Assembly (NCBI GenBank): GCA_034421515.1
Contig: DAOUKH010000063.1
Span: 1-15,420, forward strand
Length of the DNA stretch: 15,420 nt
Direction: 5' to 3'
Source: DAOUKH01 sp034421515
GTDB taxonomy: Bacteria > Chloroflexota > Dehalococcoidia > SHYB01
Below are positions 6,465 to 13,800 of the stretch, in pieces. Positions within the stretch are counted from its first letter, which is position 1. Every line of letters starts with the position of its first letter. The position numbers and the translations under genes are program-made. Under the pieces are notes generated by a model that saw only the letters and a program-made list of their open reading frames with translations, was not told the origin of the DNA and made no database searches.

Positions 6465-7723
6465 ACCGCCCCCGCCGCGCGCAGCGTTTCCAGATCGGAC
6501 GGGGAGCGGCCAAGAAGGCCGCCGAGCACCTGCTCGTTGTGCTCGCCGAGCCGGGGCGCGGGGCCGGGCTCGACGCGCTCGGAGGCGGTCAGCTTGAAGG
6601 GCGCGCCGGGGACGCGCATCGGAGGGCCGCCGTCATTGGGGACCTTGGTCCAGTAGTCGCGGACTTGCAATTGCTCCCATTCCAGCAGCTCGGCCACGGT
6701 ATGGGCGGGGTGCCACGGGATGCGGCTGTCGCGGAACATCTGCCACAGCTCGGCCTTGGTGTACTTGGCGAGCCAGGGCTTGATCTGGTCGTCGATCTCC
6801 TCGGGGTATTCCTTGCCGGCGGTGTCGCGGTCAGCGAAGCGGGGCTCGCTCATCCAAGCCGGATTGCCCATGAGGTCGCCGAAGCGCGTCCACTGCTTTT
6901 CATGCGCCACGATCAGCCCGTAGTAGCCATCCTTGCACGGCAGGAGGACGAAGGGGTAGATGGTGGGATTGCGGTTGCCGCCGCGGCGGGGGTAGAAGCC
7001 GGTATCGACGTAGTCGATGTAGTCCATCGGGTTGTTGAAGGTGTTGAGGCAGTCGGCGGTGGAGATGTCGACGTGCTGACCCCGCCCGGTGCGCTCGCGG
7101 TTCATCACGGCGATCATCGTGGCCGAGGCGGCGTTCATGCCGCCCCAGTAGTCGGCGCGGTCGTAGGGCATGGCGAGGGGCTGCCGCTTGGGGTCGCCGG
7201 TGCGGTAGGCGACGCCGCCCGCCGCCGAGGCGGTGAGGGCATAGCCCTTGAAGTCGCGGTAGGGGCCGAAGTGGCCGAACGTGGTGATCGAGGTGTGGAC
7301 GAGGGTCGGGTTCGCGGCGACCGTCCGTTCGGGAGTGAGCCCCCAGGCTTCGAGCTCGCCGGGCCTGTAGTTGTCGATCAGGATGTCGGCGCGGCGGACC
7401 AGGTCGAGCACGAGGTCGGCGCCACCGGGGGCGGCGGGGTCGATGGTGACGCTCTGCTTGCCGGCGTTGAGGTAGAGGAAGAGGCCGCTGCGGTCAAGAT
7501 CGCCTTCGGCGCCCTTGGGATAAGGCCCGTGACGCCGCGCGCGGTCGCCGGCGGGGGGCTCGATCTTGATGACCTCGGCGCCGTAGAGGGTGAGGAGCCG
7601 TCCCAGGTAGGGCGCGGAGATGTACTCGCCGAACTCGACGACGCGCAGCCCTTCCAGCGCGCGGGCCCCCTCGGCGGATTGCGCCCCCTCGGATGGCGCT
7701 CTATCGGTGCGCGCTTGGGTCAT
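6461..7723 (-). CDS. CaiB/BaiF family (class III) CoA-transferase, first of tandem pair
   Basis: A 420-residue class III CoA-transferase. After a polar lead of about 22 residues comes LEGLRVVEFGEYISAPYLGR (23-42), then YGAEVIKIEPPAGD (47-60), which forms part of the CoA site in the family. The candidate catalytic Asp is D191 in DYWGGM, in the position of Asp169 of formyl-CoA transferase. GRGQHVDIST and GNRNPTIYPF follow in family order. It shares the fold but not close identity with the next gene, so the pair is not a fresh duplication. GGAGG (complement of 7731-7735) lies 7 nt before the ATG at 7723. It starts 28 nt after the MerB-like gene and ends within the next start. The substrate is not predictable. 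Confidence 0.9.
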   Translation of the reverse strand: MTQARTDRAPSEGAQSAEGARALEGLRVVEFGEYISAPYLGRLLTLYGAEVIKIEPPAGDRARRHGPYPKGAEGDLDRSGLFLYLNAGKQSVTIDPAAPGGADLVLDLVRRADILIDNYRPGELEAWGLTPERTVAANPTLVHTSITTFGHFGPYRDFKGYALTASAAGGVAYRTGDPKRQPLAMPYDRADYWGGMNAASATMIAVMNRERTGRGQHVDISTADCLNTFNNPMDYIDYVDTGFYPRRGGNRNPTIYPFVLLPCKDGYYGLIVAHEKQWTRFGDLMGNPAWMSEPRFADRDTAGKEYPEEIDDQIKPWLAKYTKAELWQMFRDSRIPWHPAHTVAELLEWEQLQVRDYWTKVPNDGGPPMRVPGAPFKLTASERVEPGPAPRLGEHNEQVLGGLLGRSPSDLETLRAAGAV

Positions 7724-7751
7724 GGCGCCGCCTCCGCGGCGAGGGCCTGCC

Positions 7752-8495
7752 CTAGTCCCAGACCGAGACGTCGAGGCCGCTGTCGGCGAAGGCCTGGCGG
7801 ATCATGTCGCCGTTCGCCAGGTCGGGGCCGCGGTTGTAGTCGTAGTGGCGGGTGCTCGCCACGCCGTCGACCCACGGGATGCCGTTCGGCGCCGGCATCT
7901 GGACGCCGCGCTTGTCCGGGTACGCCTTCTCCCACACGGCCACATGGTCGGGGTCGATGAAGAAGTTGATGCTGTCGCAGGTGACGATCCAGTCCTTGCG
8001 GAAGTCGTAGGGGCTGACGCCGATGTGGAGCACGGCCGTCTTCGGCTCGAAGTCCACCAACTGGCGGTCCTTGGCGCTGAAGCTGATCGGCTCCCAGCAG
8101 CAGGGGCAGTGGGAGTCGACCGTCACGACCTTGCCCGGGAACATGGCGTTGATTGCGCACGACTCGCCGCCGCAGCCCGCGTACCACTTCGACTCACCGT
8201 CGACGGTCACTCGATGACGGGTCGCGGCGTTGGAGAAGGGGGGCACCTTGACGATGTCCTCGCTGCCGGGGACGAACATCACCTGGACGGCGCGTTCGAG
8301 CTGCCAGAGCGCGTGCCACGTCTGGTTCTGGTCAAGATCGTTGTCGCGCATGATCTGGGGGAGGTTGGGGCTGCGCCCGTGCTCGATGAAGTAGTCCTCC
8401 AGGTAGAGGCGGACCTTCTTCGCGTTCTCGGTCATCTCGTACCACTCGGCGGCGGTATCGCGGTAGACGCCGTAGGGGGCGTAGATCGGATGCAT
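7752..8495 (-). CDS. MerB-like (alkylmercury lyase family) protein
   Basis: A 247-residue protein with the layout of organomercurial lyase MerB. A helical, winged-helix-like N-terminus (about residues 15-75) is followed by PFSNAATRHRV (86-96) and a C-terminal core with the key cysteines. C113 in SCAIN fits MerB Cys96 (WCALD), C130 in SHCPCC fits Cys117, and C173 in TCDSINFF fits Cys159. The spacing C113 to C173 (60) is close to MerB's 63. The catalytic Asp99 of MerB corresponds here to Asn116, and extra cysteines occur at 108, 132 and 133. No merA, merR or transport gene is nearby. So the fold is well supported, but mercury detoxification is doubtful, and another C-S or C-metal chemistry, or a binding role, is possible. 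AGGAGG (complement of 8501-8506) sits 5 nt before the ATG. It lies 33 nt downstream of the LLM monooxygenase. Confidence 0.78.
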   Translation of the reverse strand: MHPIYAPYGVYRDTAAEWYEMTENAKKVRLYLEDYFIEHGRSPNLPQIMRDNDLDQNQTWHALWQLERAVQVMFVPGSEDIVKVPPFSNAATRHRVTVDGESKWYAGCGGESCAINAMFPGKVVTVDSHCPCCWEPISFSAKDRQLVDFEPKTAVLHIGVSPYDFRKDWIVTCDSINFFIDPDHVAVWEKAYPDKRGVQMPAPNGIPWVDGVASTRHYDYNRGPDLANGDMIRQAFADSGLDVSVWD

Positions 8496-8528
8496 CTTGT
8501 CCTCCTTTCGCCGGACGGCTGGCCGGGT

Positions 8529-9689
8529 CTAGGCGACCAGGGCGGCCTGGGGCACGGAGCGGCCGAAGGCGGGCATGACCTCGCGGGCGAAGCGCTTCAG
8601 CGACCGCATGATGTCCTCGTGCTGGAGCATTCCGGACTGGACGATGCAGAGCACCTGGTCGATCTGATTCGCCTCGTAGCGCTTGAGGACCTTGATGATG
8701 CTCTCCGCGCTCCCGACGCAGAGCCCCTGGCTGGTGCGGGCCTTGGCCATGAGGGCCTTCATCTGCTCGTGCGTGGCCTTGGGCCGCTTCTGATGGACCT
8801 TCATCCTCCCCGACGATTGGACGACCTCGTTGCCGTCGTCGTCGAAGGTGCGGTGGTCGGCGCCCTTGTACTTGGTCTGCTGAGAGGGGTTGTAGTAGCG
8901 GGCGAAGACGTCCTGGTACCAGATCACCGTGGGGCCGGCAGTCTCGTCGGCCTCGTCGTCCGACTCGCCGCAGTACATCATGCAGAAGGCTGCAGTCTTG
9001 TTGTTCACCACGCCGGTGACCGGTTTTGCGTTGACGACCTTCTCCTTGTAGCGCTGGATGCGCTCGCCGACGTAGTCGGGGGACTTGGCGGCGAAGGCGA
9101 GGACGCCGAGGCCGAGCTCGCCGGCGATTTCGTAGGTGTCGTCGGAGCCGCAGGCCATCCACATCGGCGGGCTGGGCTTCTGAATCGGCTTAGGGATCAC
9201 GTTGCGGGGCGGGATGTTGACGAACTTGCCCTCGTAGGAGAAGGAGTCAGTCTGGAACATCTGGGGGATGATGGTCGCGTTCTCGATCACCTGGGCGCGG
9301 CTGAGCTCGGGGGGCACCTCGAAGCCGCCGAGCTCCTGCCAGGACGAGCCGCGGCCCACGCCGAACTCGACGCGCCCGTTGCTCATGATGTCGAGGCCGG
9401 CGATGCGCTCCGCGACGCGGATGGGGTGGTTGAAGTTGTTGGGGAGGAGGACGACGCCGTGGCCGATGCGGATGCGCTCGGTGCGCATGGCGCAGGCGGT
9501 GAGCCAGATCTCCGGCGCGGAGGAGCTGGAAAGCTCCTCGAGGAAGTGATGCTCAACGGCCCAGACGCCGTCAAACCCGAGCTGCTCGGCGAGGACGACC
9601 TGCTCCAGGCCCTCCCACCACTTGTTGTACTCGCTGCGGTCGTGCCACGGCTTGGGGTTCGCCAGCTCGTACAGCAATGAGAATTCCAT
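8529..9689 (-). CDS. LLM-class (luciferase-like) flavin-dependent monooxygenase
   Basis: A 386-residue bacterial-luciferase-family oxidoreductase with a TIM-barrel fold, using reduced FMN (or F420) and usually O2 to oxygenate an organic substrate. Visible family motifs are FDGVWAVEHHF (39-49), RIRIGHGVVLLP (72-83), FNHPIRVAERIAGLD (86-100) and MSNGRVEFGVGRG (102-114). The C-terminal part ends in a long helical segment, as expected. No signal peptide or membrane segment is seen. AAGGAG (complement of 9695-9700) is 5 nt before the ATG. It is the first gene of a tight operon with the MerB-like and CoA-transferase genes, and it probably supplies the oxygenation step of that pathway. FMN versus F420 and the substrate cannot be read from the sequence. 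Confidence 0.9.
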   Translation of the reverse strand: MEFSLLYELANPKPWHDRSEYNKWWEGLEQVVLAEQLGFDGVWAVEHHFLEELSSSSAPEIWLTACAMRTERIRIGHGVVLLPNNFNHPIRVAERIAGLDIMSNGRVEFGVGRGSSWQELGGFEVPPELSRAQVIENATIIPQMFQTDSFSYEGKFVNIPPRNVIPKPIQKPSPPMWMACGSDDTYEIAGELGLGVLAFAAKSPDYVGERIQRYKEKVVNAKPVTGVVNNKTAAFCMMYCGESDDEADETAGPTVIWYQDVFARYYNPSQQTKYKGADHRTFDDDGNEVVQSSGRMKVHQKRPKATHEQMKALMAKARTSQGLCVGSAESIIKVLKRYEANQIDQVLCIVQSGMLQHEDIMRSLKRFAREVMPAFGRSVPQAALVA

Positions 9690-9746
9690 CTTGACTCCTT
9701 ACGGTTGGGTACGCGCGGCCATCAAAAGACGCTGCGCGGAGGCTTC

Positions 9747-9775
9747 AGGTTAGCACGCGGTCTTTGGTGCGCCAA
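9747..9775 (-). promoter_or_regulatory. Candidate promoter of the LLM/MerB-like/CoA-transferase operon
   Basis: On the minus strand, TTGGCG (complement of 9770-9775) and TAACCT (complement of 9747-9752) are 17 nt apart, with a TG at the extended -10 position (TGCTAACCT). The predicted start, near 9740, gives a leader of about 50 nt. A short inverted repeat, TTGG-TGCG-CCAA (9764-9775), overlaps the -35 box and could be a protein site. Confidence 0.4.
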
Positions 9776-9790
9776 TCATGCAAATCCGGC

Positions 9791-10603
9791 CTATTCTCCG
9801 GGCCGCCTGCTATCGGCGAATCCCTCAGGCGGCTTTCCGGACCGCGCCAAGGTCGCGCCGCCGTCGGCGACGATGGTCTGGCCGGTGACGTATTGCGAGA
9901 GGTCGGAGGCCAGGAAGAGCACCACGGAGGCGATCTCGGAGGGATCGGCGGCGTGGGCGAGCGGGATCTGGGCCTCCATCTCGGCCGACATGCTCGCGGC
10001 GACGAGCGGCGTCTTCACCGAACCCGGAGCGACGGAGTTCACGCGGATGCCGTACCGTCCGTACTCCCAGGCCAGGGTGCGGGTGAGGTGGATCACCGCC
10101 GCTTTGCCCGCGCCATAGATGGAGTGGTGGGCCGCCGCGTTCATGCCGCTCACCGAGGAGTAGTTGACGATGACGCCGCCGGCGCCCTGGTCGATCATAC
10201 GCTTGATCGCGGCGCGGCAGGGAATGAAGGCCGCCTTGAGGTTCAAGTCCATCACGTCGAAATACGACTCGTCGGACCAGTCGGCGGCGGGGGCCCAGGG
10301 GTTACGGGCCATGCCCCCGGCCACGTTGACCACGCCGTTGATGGGGCCGTAGGCCGCGGCGGCCTTCTCGAGCAGCGCGTCGACCAGGCCGGGATCGCGG
10401 GCGTCGACGCGCGCCGGCATGGCCGTCCCGCCGGCCTTCACCACGGCGTTGGCGACCATCGTGGCGCGGGACTCGTTGTAGTCGGCGACGACCGTTTTGG
10501 CGCCGGCCTCGGCGATGGCGTGGGAGGTGGCCTCACCCATGCCTCTGCCGCCGCCTATGATGACGAAGACGCGGTCTTTCAGCGAGATCTGCTCCAGGTA
10601 CAT
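9791..10603 (-). CDS. Short-chain dehydrogenase/reductase (SDR, classical)
   Basis: A 270-residue classical SDR that interconverts an alcohol and a ketone with a nicotinamide cofactor. The cofactor loop is GGGRGMG (17-23), with Gly in place of the usual first Thr. D41 at the end of the second strand (VVADYN) favours NAD(H) over NADP(H). NVAGG (93-97) is the NAG-type motif. The catalytic set is N121, S150, Y163 and K167 (YGAGK), all in register. APGSVKTP (192-199) and the closing GQTIVADGGATL complete the family pattern. A Pro/Arg-rich tail of about 15 residues extends past the core. GGAGG (complement of 10609-10613) is 5 nt before the ATG. The gene lies about 100 nt upstream of the LLM monooxygenase on the same strand and is divergent from rpoB, so a shared pathway with the downstream operon is likely but not certain. 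Confidence 0.93.
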   Translation of the reverse strand: MYLEQISLKDRVFVIIGGGRGMGEATSHAIAEAGAKTVVADYNESRATMVANAVVKAGGTAMPARVDARDPGLVDALLEKAAAAYGPINGVVNVAGGMARNPWAPAADWSDESYFDVMDLNLKAAFIPCRAAIKRMIDQGAGGVIVNYSSVSGMNAAAHHSIYGAGKAAVIHLTRTLAWEYGRYGIRVNSVAPGSVKTPLVAASMSAEMEAQIPLAHAADPSEIASVVLFLASDLSQYVTGQTIVADGGATLARSGKPPEGFADSRRPGE

Positions 10604-10656
10604 CGTGTCCTCCGCTCAGGGGCCGGGGCTCCGTCGAGCGCCGCGCCCAAGCGGGG

Positions 10657-10686
10657 ATTGTAGGCGGCGTCCCGCTCTCGTGTCCA
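10657..10686 (-). promoter_or_regulatory. Promoter of the SDR gene
   Basis: On the minus strand, TGGACA (complement of 10681-10686) and TACAAT (complement of 10657-10662) are 18 nt apart, one base off consensus in each box. The predicted start, near 10650, leaves a leader of about 46 nt with GGAGG before the ATG. Confidence 0.6.
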
Positions 10687-10707
10687 CCTCAATCTACGGG
10701 GAAAGCG

Positions 10708-10737
10708 TTGACAGACGGGTGGAAGCGGGTGTACAAT
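10708..10737 (+). promoter_or_regulatory. Promoter of rpoB(C)
   Basis: TTGACA (10708-10713) and TACAAT (10732-10737) are separated by 18 nt: a perfect -35 and a near-perfect -10. The predicted start, at about 10742-10745, gives a leader of about 137 nt. A promoter directly ahead of rpoB means it can be transcribed without upstream ribosomal protein genes, none of which is present here. Confidence 0.75.
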
Positions 10738-10752
10738 CACCGTTGCCCTACT

Positions 10753-10884
10753 ATGCCCCTCGTGCGCCCTACGAGCAAGCCGCGTTCAGGGAATCTGCGC
10801 CGCCCGGTACTGCCTTCCGCTTACCCACTTGGCCTGATTTCGCCTTGGCGCGTCCGAGCCCTCCGAAGGAGCCTTGCCGCATGA
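10753..10884 (+). other. Possible 43-codon leader ORF coupled to rpoB
   Basis: An ATG about 8-11 nt after the predicted rpoB transcription start opens a 43-residue, Arg/Pro-rich frame. Its TGA (10882-10884) overlaps the rpoB ATG as ATGA, the classic coupling geometry. There is no Shine-Dalgarno. The high GC makes long open frames common, and the composition is typical of a shadow frame, so coding is uncertain. Confidence 0.2.
10866..10871 (+). promoter_or_regulatory. Ribosome binding site fixing the rpoB start
   Basis: AAGGAG lies 9 nt before the ATG at 10881. The rpoB frame stays open upstream to beyond the divergent promoters, so this site and the protein family pattern decide the start. 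Confidence 0.75.
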
Positions 10885-13800
10885 CGACCCTGGTCTCTTC
10901 GACCCGAGAAACCGACGCCAGTGGAAGGAAGTCCTACGCCCGTATACCAGAAGTCCTCGAAGTCCCCAACCTCATACAGATACAGAACAACTCCTTCAAC
11001 TGGCTGTTGGAGGAGGGTATTAGAGAACTCCTCGACGAAATCACGCCCATCCAAGACTTCACCGGGGGGCGTTACGAGCTCCGGTTCGAGGACTACGAGT
11101 TCCGCGAGCCCAAGTACACCGAGGACGAGTGCCGCGAGCGCGACAAGACCTACGCCAAGCCGATCTACGCCAAGACCGTCCTTGAGAAGAAGCAGGGCGA
11201 CGGGGCCGGCGAAGAGGTAGAGAGCTGGGTCTTCATGGGGGATCTCCCCATGATGACCGACGCCGGCACGTTCATCATTAATGGCGCCGAGCGCGTCGTG
11301 GTCAGCCAGTTGGTGCGCTCGCCGGGCGTCTACTTCAAGATCGACGAAGACCCGGGCAGCGGGCGCGGCCTCTGCTCGGCCAAGCTGATCCCCAACCGCG
11401 GGGCCTGGCTGGAGTTCGAGACCAGCGCCCGAGACGTCCTCTCGGTCAAGGTCGACCGGAAGCGCAAGATTCCCGTCACCACGCTCCTGCGCGCGCTCGG
11501 CTTGGGCGAAGACGAGCAGCTGCTCGACATGTTCAAGGATGTCGACAAGAACGCCGACCATCCCTTCATTCAGACCACGATCGAGAAAGAGCCGGCCGTC
11601 CGGAATGAAGAGGAGGCGCTCCTCGACTTCTACCGGAAGCTCCGCCCCGGCGAGCCGCCGAGCCTGGAGAACGCGCGGACGCTGCTGAACACCCTGTTCT
11701 TCAACTTCCGCCGCTACGACCTCGGCCGGGTGGGGCGTTACAAGGTCAACAACCGCCTCGGCCTCGGCGGCGCCTCGCGCAACGGCAAGGCCAAGGGCGC
11801 GGACAGCGTCGACCCCTCGCAGGCCGAGCGGGTGCTCTCCGTCGAAGACCTCGTCGCCATCGTCAAGCGGATGATCATGATCAACAACGGCGAGGACCGG
11901 GACGACGACATCGACCACCTCGGCAACCGCCGCGTCCGCGCCGTCGGCGAGCTCACGCAGAACCAGCTCCGCATTGGGCTGCTCCGCATGGAGCGGGTGG
12001 TCAAGGAGCGCATGACGCTGATCGACCCCGAGCAGGCGACGCCGAGCGCCTTGATCAACATCCGGCCCATCGTGGCGGCGATCAAGGAGTTCTTCGGCGG
12101 GTCGCAGCTCTCCCAGTTCATGGACCAGACGAACCCGCTGGCCGAGCTTACCCACAAGCGCCGCCTGTCGGCGCTGGGTCCCGGGGGTCTCTCCCGCGAG
12201 CGGGCGGGCTTCGACGTCCGCGACGTGCACCACAGCCACTACGGCCGCATCTGCCCCATCGAGACGCCGGAAGGCCCAAACATTGGGCTCCTCGGCTCCC
12301 TCGCCACCTATGCGCTGGTGAACAAATACGGCTTCATCGAGACGCCGTACCGGCGTGTCCTGAAGGAAGCGCCTAACCGGCCGGCGGAGCTCGTGGGCCG
12401 GGCCGTCCGCGATGACGTCGCCGACGCGTCGGGCAAGGTGATCGTCGCCGCCGGCGAGGTGATCACCGAAGAGGCCGCGGCGGAGATCAAGAAGAGGCTC
12501 AAGAGCCGCAAGATCAAGGTCAAGCCGTACGCCTCCAAGGGGATCGAGTACCTCTCGGCCGACCACGAGGAGCAGTTCACCATCGCCCAGGCCAACGCGG
12601 TGCTGGACGACCGGATGCAGTTCGTTGAGGAGAAGACGGAGGTCCGGCAGGGCCGCGACTTCGCGCTCGAAAGCCCCGAGAACATCGACTTCATGGACGT
12701 CTCGCCGAAGCAGATCGTGAGCGTCTCCACCTCGCTGATCCCGTTCCTGGAGCACGACGACGCGAACCGAGCCCTGATGGGCGCGAACATGCAGCGTCAG
12801 GCAGTCCCGCTGCTCAAACCGCAGGCGCCGCTGGTGGGCACCGGCATGGAGTGGCGAGTGGCCCGCGACAGCGGCCAGGTGACGCTTTCGAAGGCCGACG
12901 GCGTCGTCTCGGCGGTCGGCGCCGAGCGCGACGAGCAGGACCGGCTTCTCTACGTCGTGAAGGTCCGGGACAAGAAGGGCGTCGAGCATGCCCACCGGCT
13001 CCAGAAGTTCATTCGCTCGAATCAGGGGACGTGCATCAACCAGCGCCCGATCGTCCGCAAGGGCGATGTGGTGCAGGAGGGCGAGCCGCTCGCCGATAGC
13101 TCCTCGACCGACCACGGCGAGCTGGCGCTCGGGCAGAACATCCTCTGCGCGTTCATGAGCTGGGAAGGCTACAACTTCGAGGACGCCATCATTCTGAGCG
13201 AGCGGCTGGTGAAGGACGACCGCTTCACCTCCGTCCATATCGAGAAGCACGAGGTCGAGGCCCGCGACACGAAGCTCGGGCCCGAAGAGATCACCCGCGA
13301 CATCCCCAACGTCGGCGAGGAGAGCCTGCGCGACCTCGACGAGCGGGGCATCGTCCGCATCGGCGCGGAGGTGAACCCCGGCGACATCTTGGTGGGCAAG
13401 ATCACGCCCAAGGGCGAGACCGAGCTGACGGCGGAGGAGAAACTCCTTCGCGCCATCTTCGGCGAGAAGGCCCGCGAGGTGAAGGACACGTCGCTGCGGG
13501 TGCCCCACGGCGAGCGCGGCAAGATCATCGACGTGCGCGTGTTCTCGCAGGAGAACCACGACGAGCTCTCGCCGGGAGTCAACCGTCTGGTGCGGGTCTG
13601 GATCGCGCAGACCCGGAAGATCGCGGAAGGCGACAAGATGGCCGGCCGCCACGGCAACAAGGGCGTCGTCGCCCGCATCATGCCCGAAGAGGACATGCCC
13701 TTCCTGCCCGACGGCACTCCGGTCGACGTCATTCTCAACCCCATCGGCGTGCCTTCGCGCATGAACTTGGGGCAGGTGCTGGAGACGCACCTCGGCTTCG

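Noticed and set aside
7620..9680. A 686-codon plus-strand open frame across the LLM and MerB-like genes (and similar ones at 5658-6656 and 6458-7960)
   Set aside because: These are antisense shadows of well-supported minus-strand genes. The translations are Val/Ala/Gly/Asp-rich with no family motif and no ribosome binding site.
9699..9722. Seven-codon minus-strand ORF (MAARTQP) whose TAA overlaps the Shine-Dalgarno of the LLM gene
   Set aside because: It is too short, has no ribosome binding site and does not start at the predicted transcription start; probably chance.
10497..10880. N-terminal extension of RpoB by 128 codons
   Set aside because: It would run through both divergent promoters and the SDR start; the AAGGAG and the conserved N-terminus support 10881.
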